DNA of 13,164 nucleotides from assembly GCF_017873395.1 (NCBI RefSeq), contig NZ_JAGGKC010000048.1:1-13164 (forward strand), given 5' to 3'. Below the pieces are notes generated by a model. That model was given only the letters and a program-made list of their open reading frames with translations. It searched no databases and was not told where the DNA came from. Position 1 is the stretch's first letter. The number at the start of each line of letters is the position of its first letter. Both the position numbers and the translations under genes were made by a program. Source of the stretch: Youngiibacter multivorans. Its GTDB lineage: Bacteria > Bacillota > Clostridia > Clostridiales > Clostridiaceae. Shown piece by piece: positions 6,145 through 12,445 of this stretch.

Positions 6145-7002
6145 TCATGCCTCCAGAGGAAGCCTTTTAACCATGAACTTGTCAAATGCCTCCTGTACGT
6201 TGAAGTCCATCTCCGGGAAGGAGTGGTTCACAAGGTAAAGGACCTCGAAGACCAATGAATAAAGGTCCTCAACCGTATCAAGCTTGTTTCCTTCGAACAT
6301 GGCCTTGAACCTTCCTATTATGTTCACAGGCACCAGGCTCATTTCCTCAAGCTCAGCGTACATCCACTTGTAGCCTCCGGAGTAGCTGTCGTTGATGGCG
6401 GACAGTACGTTGAAGAGCCTGTGCTGGATATCTATTATCTTAGCGTAGAACTCGGTTGGATTATCCCTCTGGATGAAGAGCTCAATATTGCCGTTTGTCA
6501 GCTCCTGCAGGTTATCATAGATGACATTCACTGCAAGCTCCCTTGGGTATTCAGCTGCCTTTTCCTTCCAATCTCCGATGACCTCTTCTCCCATTAGTAT
6601 GTGTGCGTGGCTTATGGTGTCCAGGAAGGCAAGAGTCTGGTAATCCGCAAGGTGGTATTCCCATGTGTCTGATATCAGATTGTCGTAATAATCCACTCCG
6701 TTATGGGTGACATCCACCTGTATGGAGCCTATTACCAGGCTGTCTTCGTTGTTGTCCTCGTCGATCTCACTCATCAGATGTGCCCCTATAAGCTCGACGA
6801 ACCTGTTCCTTGTATCCATATCTGGAAACATGTCCCAGAAGCACAGCAGCTGGAGATCCGAATAGGCATCCGCCTTTCCGCGTGAGACCGATCCGCCTAT
6901 TGCCATGGCCTGAAGTACACGGCCATCGAATTCAGCAGAGCGCAACTTTTCATTTATTTCAAGCGCAAGCCTGACCCTCGGATTGTTCATATCTATTCCC
7001 AC
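6145..7002 (-). CDS. Nucleotidyltransferase-fold protein of unknown substrate
   Basis: This protein of about 285 residues carries an N-terminal nucleotidyltransferase signature, GGSVSRGKADAYSDLQL (36-52). That is the GS-x-G-x-SD pattern of the Pol-beta-like superfamily, which includes aminoglycoside and lincosamide nucleotidyltransferases. The usual second acid of the DxD pair is Gln51, while Asp49 is kept. IQVDVTH about 50 residues later could supply the third acid. The C-terminal half is helical, as in antibiotic-modifying and KNTase-like proteins. It is a single gene, divergent from murJ and convergent with metA. Start choice is uncertain: GTG at 7002 sits 8 bases after GAGGAG and is preferred, GTG at 7011 is too close to that site, and ATG at 6990 has only a weak site. 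It may be a resistance-type transferase, a regulatory nucleotidyltransferase or an inactive relative. Confidence 0.8.
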   Translation of the reverse strand: MGIDMNNPRVRLALEINEKLRSAEFDGRVLQAMAIGGSVSRGKADAYSDLQLLCFWDMFPDMDTRNRFVELIGAHLMSEIDEDNNEDSLVIGSIQVDVTHNGVDYYDNLISDTWEYHLADYQTLAFLDTISHAHILMGEEVIGDWKEKAAEYPRELAVNVIYDNLQELTNGNIELFIQRDNPTEFYAKIIDIQHRLFNVLSAINDSYSGGYKWMYAELEEMSLVPVNIIGRFKAMFEGNKLDTVEDLYSLVFEVLYLVNHSFPEMDFNVQEAFDKFMVKRLPLEA

Positions 7003-7141
7003 AAATACCACTCCTCGTTCTTATACTGAAGCTGATGGGCATTCATAAAAAGTCCCTACAACCATGATATCAGAAAAAGGGCGAAAGGGTCCTGAATCGG
7101 GAGAGTGTTCATAATTTGTTAGGTTTTCAGCCTGCTTATAG

Positions 7142-7147
7142 TATAAT
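7142..7147 (+). promoter_or_regulatory. Putative -10 box for murJ
   Basis: TATAAT lies 29 bases before the preferred murJ start. The nearest -35-like element, TTGTTA (7116-7121), is 20 bases away, longer than usual. It would fit better (15 bases) with the overlapping TATAGT at 7137-7142. The exact promoter is therefore uncertain. Confidence 0.45.
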
Positions 7148-7175
7148 TTAGTGAAAAGGGCAGGGGGTGATGGAT

Positions 7176-8699
7176 ATGAAAAAGACGGTGGCAGCTGTAA
7201 TGATAATAACGATCCTGTCGAAGCTTTTGGGCTTTCTCAGGGAGGTGTCACTCTCATTTTTCTTCGGGGCATCTGAGATAACCGATGCCTTTAACATCGC
7301 TCAGACCATACCAACATCAATCTTCTCGTTCATATGGATCGCACTCTTTACAAGCTTCATACCGATCTACAACAGGATACGGGCTGAGAGGAGCAGTGAA
7401 CATGCAGACCTGTTCACCTCAAACCTGTTATCTGTAATAATCATGATGTGTGCACTGCTGGCAATAACCATAATCATATTTGCGGTCCCGGTAGTGAGGC
7501 TTTTCGCATCAGGCTTCTCTGAAGAGACACTAAAGCTTGCCGCATCCCTTACAAGGATTAGCATAGCAGGAATTGTTATCTCTGCAGTAATATATATCCT
7601 CACTGCCATGCTTCAGATACGGGACAGCTTCATAGTCCCTGCCCTTATAGGCATACCTGCGAACCTTGTAGCCATCGCATCCTACGCCCTTGCCGGAAGC
7701 AATTCGAGTATCCTTGCCATAGGCATAATCCTGGGACTTGCGCTTCAGGCCATATTCCTTGCAGCTGCAGCGAAAAAGGCCGGATTCAGATACACCCGTA
7801 CACTTAAGCTTCATGATTCCAATATAAGGGAGCTCCTGCTGTTTTCGATCCCAGTAATCATTGGAGTATCGGTAAACCAGGTAAACGTGCTTGTAGACAA
7901 GACAATTGCTTCAGGGATAGCTGTTGGAGGGATATCAGCCCTTGGCTATGCACAGGTAGTCAATGGCTTCGTGCAGGGGATATTCGTAGAGCCTGTTTCT
8001 TCAGTGATGTATCCTACAATATCAAGGATGGCGTCAGAGGGTGACAGGGATGCGCTTTCGAAAACCCTTTCCAATGCAATTGTATATGTATTAATGATGA
8101 TACTTCCAGCAATGACGGGAATCCTTGTCCTTTCTGGCCCTATAACACGGCTCATATTCCAGAGAGGAGCCTTTGGAGCTGAAGCTGCAATCCTAACCTC
8201 TTCAGCCTTGTTCTTTTATGCAATCGGGCATGGAGCATATGCCATTAGGGACCTTTTCTCCAGGACCTTCTATGCTCTTGGAGATACGAGAACTCCCATG
8301 AGAAATTCCATATTCGGCATGGTGCTCAATATAATCCTCAATATAGTGCTTTCAAGGTACCTCGGCATAGGAGGACTTGCACTGGCTACAAGCATCTCTG
8401 CGATAGCCACATCTTCAGCACTTGTGGTTTCTTTTAGAAAAAAGACAGCTTTCTCAGCTATAAGTGGAAGGATCAAGAACATTGTGAGGATTGCAGCAGC
8501 TTCTGCAATCATGGGTGCTGTGGTCTGGTTTGCATATGGGCTAATTATTGAGATTCTGAACCCTAATGTCTCTGCTCTTGTTTCAATAGCAGTTGGCATC
8601 ATCACCTATGTAATACTTGTACTGGTTCTTAAGGTGGAGGAAGCAAGGTCAGCTGTATTTGTAATACACGATAAGCTGCGTAAAACATATGGTAAATAA
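7176..8699 (+). CDS. murJ: Lipid II flippase MurJ (MviN family)
   Basis: This 507-residue polytopic membrane protein has about 14 predicted hydrophobic helices, the normal size and topology of MurJ in the MOP exporter superfamily. It moves lipid-linked peptidoglycan precursor from the inner to the outer face of the cytoplasmic membrane. Recognisable parts are SKLLGFLREV (15-24) in the first helix with the conserved arginine, TDAFNIAQTIP (36-46), the middle VNQVNVLVDK segment, and FQRGAF followed by the DLFSRTFYALGDTRTPM loop, which is characteristic of the family. ATG at 7176 is preferred because AGGGGGTG lies 6 bases upstream; the GTG at 7167 and ATG at 7170 overlap that site. It stands alone between a divergent nucleotidyltransferase gene and a secreted hydrolase with its own promoter. 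No T-rich terminator is visible after it. Some Bacillota carry several MurJ/MviN paralogues, so a role with another lipid-linked sugar is possible. Confidence 0.92.
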   Translation: MKKTVAAVMIITILSKLLGFLREVSLSFFFGASEITDAFNIAQTIPTSIFSFIWIALFTSFIPIYNRIRAERSSEHADLFTSNLLSVIIMMCALLAITIIIFAVPVVRLFASGFSEETLKLAASLTRISIAGIVISAVIYILTAMLQIRDSFIVPALIGIPANLVAIASYALAGSNSSILAIGIILGLALQAIFLAAAAKKAGFRYTRTLKLHDSNIRELLLFSIPVIIGVSVNQVNVLVDKTIASGIAVGGISALGYAQVVNGFVQGIFVEPVSSVMYPTISRMASEGDRDALSKTLSNAIVYVLMMILPAMTGILVLSGPITRLIFQRGAFGAEAAILTSSALFFYAIGHGAYAIRDLFSRTFYALGDTRTPMRNSIFGMVLNIILNIVLSRYLGIGGLALATSISAIATSSALVVSFRKKTAFSAISGRIKNIVRIAAASAIMGAVVWFAYGLIIEILNPNVSALVSIAVGIITYVILVLVLKVEEARSAVFVIHDKLRKTYGK

Positions 8700-8743
8700 A
8701 GCAGTGACGTTGTAAGGATGAAAGAAACTGAGAATTAAACACA

Positions 8744-8752
8744 TGGTATAAT
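8744..8752 (+). promoter_or_regulatory. Extended -10 promoter for the SGNH hydrolase gene
   Basis: TGGTATAAT is a consensus extended -10 box about 100 bases before the hydrolase start codon, giving an untranslated leader of about 90 bases. No good -35 box is seen. It supports separate transcription from murJ. Confidence 0.6.
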
Positions 8753-8848
8753 TTCTGTGAATTTTCTGACTATTCATTGAATGTGTATCACTGCAGGTGG
8801 ATAATTAAATAAGAAATATACAAAAGAAAGTAGAAAGAAGGGAATACC

Positions 8849-9742
8849 ATGAAGAGACGGTACAGGAAGCTGATGGCAATGTTTGCTGCTGCGTTCATGC
8901 TCTTCTCAGTGACCTTTGCGTCGGTTTCTGCGTCAGCACAAACCAGAATAAAATATACTGCGCTTGGAGATTCTGTCACAGTAGGTCTTAGCTCATATAA
9001 GTCGCTGAATCCGGTTGACTACTATGGTTATGCGGATATGCTTGACGATTATCTTGAGATTGCATTTGATGTGGACTACAGGAATCTGGGAGAAGAAGGT
9101 CTTGATTCAATGGAGCTGTTGGGAATGCTCACCAACGATGTGGTTTTCCAAGGCAAAGTTGCAGGTTCAAGAATTGTGACGATTAACATTGGCAGCAATA
9201 ACCTTCTTACACCGGTATTACCGACAGTAGCTGCTGCTTTCGGAGCAACAGATTTAAAATCTCTTTATGACAACATCCGGAAACTATCCTACTCTGTAGC
9301 GATGGCAAGGTACGCTGCACTTGATGATCCGCCATCACCATTGGTTCAATCATTTCCTGCAGGTGTTGAAGTGTTCAAGGCAACATTCCCAGGAATCATA
9401 ACAGCAGTAAAGACTCTTGCGCCTGGAGCCAAGATAGTAGTGAACAACCTATACAATCCAATGCAGGCGGGTGATGCCCTGTACTCATTTGTAGACAAGC
9501 ATATCAGGCAGATCAACGCAGTAATCACAGAGAATGCGCCTGGCTCTTATGTTATTGCCAATTCTTATTCCTCCTTCAAGGCATATGAGACTTCAAGGCT
9601 GGCGGTTACCTTCAGTGGAAGGAATGCTATTCTGGCAGCGAAGCTTGGCAGCTATGAGGCTTTCCTTATGGCAGTAGATCCTCATCCTACGACCTTTGGT
9701 CATACACTGATATTCGTAAGGGAAAGGAATCTGTTGAAATAG
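8849..9742 (+). CDS. Secreted SGNH/GDSL-type esterase or lipase
   Basis: This 297-residue protein begins with a clear Sec signal peptide: basic MKRRYRK, a hydrophobic core (about 8-25) and an ASA-type cleavage site near residue 30. The mature part has the SGNH hydrolase blocks. Block I is ALGDSVTVG (38-46) with nucleophile Ser42, block II is NLGEEG (79-84), block III is IGSNN (114-118), and block V is VDPHPTTFGH (276-285) with Asp277 and most likely His279. Family members hydrolyse esters of lipids, sugars or cell-wall polymers. With no sorting signal or membrane helix after cleavage, it should be released or loosely held at the cell surface. The start follows AGAAGGGA with good spacing. A strong terminator lies 38 bases past the stop. 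The natural substrate is unknown; proximity to murJ and the LCP gene is not enough to claim a cell-wall role. Confidence 0.88.
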   Translation: MKRRYRKLMAMFAAAFMLFSVTFASVSASAQTRIKYTALGDSVTVGLSSYKSLNPVDYYGYADMLDDYLEIAFDVDYRNLGEEGLDSMELLGMLTNDVVFQGKVAGSRIVTINIGSNNLLTPVLPTVAAAFGATDLKSLYDNIRKLSYSVAMARYAALDDPPSPLVQSFPAGVEVFKATFPGIITAVKTLAPGAKIVVNNLYNPMQAGDALYSFVDKHIRQINAVITENAPGSYVIANSYSSFKAYETSRLAVTFSGRNAILAAKLGSYEAFLMAVDPHPTTFGHTLIFVRERNLLK

Positions 9743-9779
9743 CAATTGAAGTCGATTGAAAGTAAAAGAATTGAAAGGG

Positions 9780-9818
9780 TACGACCCTTCCGGAAATATT
9801 CCGGAAGGGTCGTATTTT
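9780..9818. terminator. Terminator shared by the SGNH hydrolase and hsp20 genes
   Basis: A perfect 16-bp inverted repeat pairs 9780-9795 with 9799-9814 around a 3-base loop. Four T follow on plus (9815-9818). The minus side lacks a clean T-run (CCCTTTC), so it is best for the hydrolase, but it starts 4 bases after the convergent hsp20 stop and may serve both. Confidence 0.85.
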
Positions 9819-10238
9819 CTACTTGATCTCAAACTTAGTTCCGCCAGACTTCGGTTCAACAAGCTTAGGAAGTACGATCTTTAGTACTCCATCCTTGTAC
9901 TCGACTATAGCTTGGCTCTCGTCGATATCATCTACATAGAAGCTTCTCTTTATCGAGCCAAAGGACCTTTCACGCCTGATGAAGTTCTCGCCCTTTTCCT
10001 CGGTACTCTGTTCCTTTTCCGCTGAAATTGTCAGGTACTTGTCCTTGTATTCAACGACTATGTCGTCCTTGTTGACTCCGGGAAGGTCAGCGTCTATCAT
10101 GTACTCCTTGTCGTTTTCCTTGATGTCCACCTTGAACTGCTTAGTCGAGGCTCCAAGTGCAGGGAGGTCGTTGAAGAAATCACTCATGAACTCGTCGTCC
10201 CCGAAAAAGTTCCTACCTATTGGCAGTCTGTTCCTCAT
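9819..10238 (-). CDS. Small heat-shock protein, Hsp20/alpha-crystallin family (Hsp18-like)
   Basis: This 139-residue ATP-independent chaperone binds unfolding proteins in the cytoplasm and holds them for refolding by ATP-driven chaperones; members form large oligomers. The N-terminal arm (1-32) is rich in Phe and acidic residues. The alpha-crystallin domain runs from about 33 to 127. It includes the DLPGVNKDDI turn (51-60), the LTISAEKEQ strand (69-77), the RRERSFGSIKRSF segment (88-100) typical of bacterial class A proteins, and the signature GVLKIVLPK (117-125). The C-terminal tail is short and lacks an obvious IxI motif, though LVEP/FEIK could partly replace it. The start follows AAGGAGTGA with good spacing. 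The promoter at 10320-10347 has a palindrome around its -35 box. I see no CIRCE element. It is a single-gene unit. Confidence 0.95.
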   Translation of the reverse strand: MRNRLPIGRNFFGDDEFMSDFFNDLPALGASTKQFKVDIKENDKEYMIDADLPGVNKDDIVVEYKDKYLTISAEKEQSTEEKGENFIRRERSFGSIKRSFYVDDIDESQAIVEYKDGVLKIVLPKLVEPKSGGTKFEIK

Positions 10239-10319
10239 ACGTAATCACTCCTTCGTTTTTTTGTGCAGCCCTGGTGTTTTATGGATATAATCTGATTAGG
10301 GCTTACACCTTCTAACATT

Positions 10320-10353
10320 ATTTTACTACTGGTCCTGATTTTGACAAATCAGG
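10320..10353 (-). promoter_or_regulatory. hsp20 promoter with inverted repeat over the -35 box
   Basis: On the minus strand the -35 box is TTGTCA (10342-10347) and the -10 box is TAAAAT (10320-10325), 16 bases apart. An 8-bp inverted repeat, CCTGATTT (10334-10341) and AAATCAGG (10346-10353), has the -35 box in its centre. That position suits an operator where a dimeric repressor would block the polymerase. The regulator is not identified. Confidence 0.65.
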
Positions 10354-10370
10354 GACAACCTAAAACAGGG

Positions 10371-10398
10371 AGATTGCAACTGTAAATATAAGCAATCT
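10371..10398. repeat. 7-bp inverted repeat between hsp20 and the glycosyltransferase gene
   Basis: AGATTGC (10371-10377) and GCAATCT (10392-10398) are separated by 14 bases. It could be a dyad operator or chance. It lies just upstream of a possible glycosyltransferase promoter (TTGACT at 10407-10412). Confidence 0.3.
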
Positions 10399-10406
10399 GA
10401 TGCTAT

Positions 10407-10436
10407 TTGACTTCATTTGCAATATGCCATCATAAA
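10407..10436 (+). promoter_or_regulatory. Possible promoter for the glycosyltransferase gene
   Basis: TTGACT (10407-10412) is followed after 18 bases by CATAAA (10431-10436), which matches four of six -10 positions. The resulting leader would be about 65 bases. Confidence 0.4.
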
Positions 10437-10506
10437 AGGCTGAAAACTGACCAGAACAAACATTTATCCGAAATTAACAATATCTTAAAAAATGAAGAGG
10501 AATGCA

Positions 10507-11436
10507 ATGATAGGGATAGTGATTCTAAACTACATGACGTATGAAGAGACTTCGAATTGCATAGGAACAATCAGAGCTACCTGCAAGTCCTTCTATAGGA
10601 TATATGTGGTGGATAACGCTTCGCCTGATGGGTCATTTGGAAGGCTATTGGATACTTATAGTTCTGATGCAGATGTTGAGCTGATAGGAAGTAAGGTGAA
10701 CAAAGGCTATTCAGCAGGAAACAACATTGGGGTCCTTAAGGCGCTGGAGGATGGCTGCACGCATATTCTTGTCTCGAATTCCGACATCATCTACCATGAG
10801 GGTGCAATTGACAGGCTGAAGCAATTTCTTGACGGAAACATTAAGGCAGGCATAGCTGGTCCGAGGATTCTTGATGAGAATGGAGAAGTGTCAGAGATAT
10901 CAAGGATATTTGTGAAGACCGGGATAATGGAGAAGCTTTTTGCTACTACAAGGCTTCGATCATTGAATTACCGGAACATATACAGAACATACTACGGCCT
11001 TGACAAGTCCTTTGATGAGATCCAGAAGGTATATCACCTCGTAGGATGCTGCTTCATGATGAAGAGGGAGCTGGCTCTAAAGGTGGTTCCATTTGACGAG
11101 AATACCTTTCTTTATGAGGAGGAGCTGATTCTCGGGATAGCCGCAGAGACTGCAGGCTATGAAACTTACAGCTATCCCCCTGCAGAAGCAACACATCTCA
11201 ACGAGAGGAGTTCAAGGAACATTGGTGCCTATGCGCTGATCCATCTTGTCTGCAGTGAGATCTACTACTGCAGGAGATACCTTAAGGCATCAAGGCTTAA
11301 GGTCTTCCCGATTTATATGATCAGGTCCATGCTGTACCTTGAAAGGTGCCTGAAAAACAGAAGCTACAGGATGAACCTGGGAAAGTACATCAGGGAGTCT
11401 GCCAGGAGGTTCATGTCATCTGACGGATTAGGATGA
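10507..11436 (+). CDS. Family 2 glycosyltransferase, rhamnosyltransferase-like
   Basis: This 309-residue GT-A fold enzyme resembles WbbL/RfbF-type rhamnosyltransferases, which transfer a nucleotide-activated sugar to a lipid-linked or cell-surface acceptor. Motifs are IVILNYMTYEET (4-15), VVDNASPDGS (34-43) with nucleotide-binding Asp36, the GYSAGNNIG block (68-75) typical of this subgroup, SNSDI (90-94) with metal-binding Asp93, GPRILDENG (118-126), the VGCCFMMKR acceptor segment (179-187), and FLYEEE (201-206) containing the likely catalytic base. The C-terminal 80 residues are basic and may dock on the membrane; no membrane helix is seen. ATG at 10507 follows AAGAGG with 6-base spacing; the in-frame ATG at 10492 has no site. 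It stands alone rather than in a polysaccharide cluster, so donor and acceptor are unknown. Confidence 0.9.
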   Translation: MIGIVILNYMTYEETSNCIGTIRATCKSFYRIYVVDNASPDGSFGRLLDTYSSDADVELIGSKVNKGYSAGNNIGVLKALEDGCTHILVSNSDIIYHEGAIDRLKQFLDGNIKAGIAGPRILDENGEVSEISRIFVKTGIMEKLFATTRLRSLNYRNIYRTYYGLDKSFDEIQKVYHLVGCCFMMKRELALKVVPFDENTFLYEEELILGIAAETAGYETYSYPPAEATHLNERSSRNIGAYALIHLVCSEIYYCRRYLKASRLKVFPIYMIRSMLYLERCLKNRSYRMNLGKYIRESARRFMSSDGLG

Positions 11437-11487
11437 TTGAAAATGATAAATAATAATGTCGAATTTATGATAATTTGCTGAAAATTG

Positions 11488-11496
11488 TGCTAAAAT
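11488..11496 (+). promoter_or_regulatory. Extended -10 promoter for the transaldolase gene
   Basis: TGCTAAAAT carries the TGn extension and a near-consensus -10 box. It implies an RNA start near 11503 and a leader of about 100 bases that includes the Shine-Dalgarno sequence and the hairpin at 11559-11597. Confidence 0.5.
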
Positions 11497-11549
11497 CATA
11501 TTTGGAAAGCTATTCATAGACGACTATGTTGCTTCCAAAATGATAATGG

Positions 11550-11603
11550 GGAGGTGAAGGGCAAGGCACAGGCTGCATATGGCAGCAGGCTTGGCCCAAA
11601 CTT
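11550..11603 (+). promoter_or_regulatory. Hairpin between Shine-Dalgarno and start codon of transaldolase
   Basis: A near-perfect Shine-Dalgarno, GGAGGTGA (11550-11557), lies 46 bases from the ATG, too far for normal use. The bases between can fold: GGGCAAG (11559-11565) pairs with CTTGGCCC (11590-11597, one bulged G), and GCTGC (11572-11576) with GCAGC (11582-11586). With the hairpin closed, one base before it and AAACTT after it leave an effective spacing of 7. No other start codon exists in frame back to the stop at 11544. Confidence 0.7.
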
Positions 11604-12251
11604 ATGAAGTACTTTATAGACACAGCCAATGTAAATGAAATCAGGAAGGCGAACGAACTGGGAATACTAGCGGGTGTAACCACGAATCCATCCCTCATAG
11701 CAAAAGAGGGAAGAATCTTCGCGGATGTCATAAAGGAAATCACCGACATAGTTGACGGACCCATAAGCGCAGAGGTATTGTCACTCGAATCTGATGGGAT
11801 GATCGCTGAAGCACTAGAGCTGGTGAAGATACACAAGAACATAGTGGTCAAGGTACCTATGACGGCTGAAGGCCTGAAGGCAGTATCCTACCTTTCAAAG
11901 AAGGGAATTAGGACCAATGTGACTCTGATATTCACTGCAACCCAGGCACTTGCAGCTGCAAGGGCAGGAGCAAGCTATGTATCACCATTTGTTGGAAGGC
12001 TTGATGACATAGGCCTTGATGGGGTTGAGGTCATAGAAGAGATAGTCCATATCTTCAACCTTTATGGAATTGACACTGAGATAATCGCAGCAAGCATAAG
12101 GAACAAGAACCACGTGCAGAGGGTAGCCCTTGCGGGAGCCCACATAGCTACGATTCCATACAAGGTAATCCTTGAATCGCTTACGCATCCTCTTACAAAT
12201 GCAGGAATCGAAAGATTCCTCAAGGACTGGGAAGACGCAAACCAGAAATAG
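11604..12251 (+). CDS. tal: Transaldolase, TalC/FSA-like small subfamily
   Basis: This 215-residue aldolase of the TIM-barrel class I type should move a dihydroxyacetone unit between sedoheptulose 7-phosphate and glyceraldehyde 3-phosphate in the non-oxidative pentose phosphate pathway. The Schiff-base lysine is Lys83 in VVKVPMT. Other landmarks are MKYFIDTANV, GVTTNPSLI (24-32), NVTLIF (105-110), SPFVGR (127-132) and ASIRN (163-167). Two residues argue for transaldolase rather than fructose 6-phosphate aldolase: Glu57 in SAEVLS, where E. coli FSA has Gln59, and Phe129, where FSA has Tyr131. The length is normal for this short subfamily. Translation starts after a hairpin that separates the Shine-Dalgarno from ATG. 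It is a single-gene unit with its own promoter and terminator, and not beside transketolase here. Confidence 0.93.
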   Translation: MKYFIDTANVNEIRKANELGILAGVTTNPSLIAKEGRIFADVIKEITDIVDGPISAEVLSLESDGMIAEALELVKIHKNIVVKVPMTAEGLKAVSYLSKKGIRTNVTLIFTATQALAAARAGASYVSPFVGRLDDIGLDGVEVIEEIVHIFNLYGIDTEIIAASIRNKNHVQRVALAGAHIATIPYKVILESLTHPLTNAGIERFLKDWEDANQK

Positions 12252-12304
12252 AAAAACAGACGCCCGGGATGATTATCCCAATGGCATTAAGTTAATCTCG
12301 CTCA

Positions 12305-12337
12305 AGAAGCTATCACAAACAGTGGTAGCTTCTTTTT
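12305..12337 (+). terminator. Rho-independent terminator after transaldolase
   Basis: AGAAGCTATCAC (12305-12316) pairs with GTGGTAGCTTCT (12322-12333) over 12 bp with one G-T pair and an AAACA loop. TTTTT follows (12333-12337). It starts 54 bases past the stop. A second small hairpin without a T-run, GGGAT/ATCCC at 12266-12279, lies before it. Confidence 0.9.
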
Positions 12338-12402
12338 GATGTTAATTGACCATACACATAGGGAAATTAGAAACTGGTAACCTAAAATAAGCATCACAAA
12401 TA

Positions 12403-12422
12403 GACAGGAAATATTCCCTGTC
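12403..12422. repeat. Short inverted repeat near the end of the insertion sequence
   Basis: GACAGG (12403-12408) pairs with CCTGTC (12417-12422), with an AA/TT extension inside. It lies 24 bases beyond the transposase stop. It could be a weak terminator for the transposase or part of the element's end. The element's terminal repeat cannot be assigned because the other end is outside the window. Confidence 0.35.
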
Positions 12423-12445
12423 AAAAATTATTCAGTTTAAGAAAA

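Noticed and set aside
5322..6185. Long antisense open frame of 287 residues over metA
   Set aside because: It overlaps a clearly identified enzyme gene, has no ribosome site or family signature, and follows from codon bias of the true gene.
8701..8794. Nested inverted repeats GCAGTGA/TCACTGC and ACACAT/ATGTGT around the hydrolase promoter
   Set aside because: Arms are short and 37 to 80 bases apart with uneven spacing, so chance is the simplest explanation.
10239..10330. CIRCE or CtsR operator expected before a heat-shock gene
   Set aside because: Neither the CIRCE dyad nor a tandem CtsR heptad is present with adequate match.
11579..11638. Out-of-frame 19-residue mini-ORF overlapping the transaldolase start
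   Set aside because: Its ATG is in the loop of the leader hairpin and 21 bases from the Shine-Dalgarno. The folded-initiation explanation fits better, although coupling through the mini-ORF is not fully excluded.
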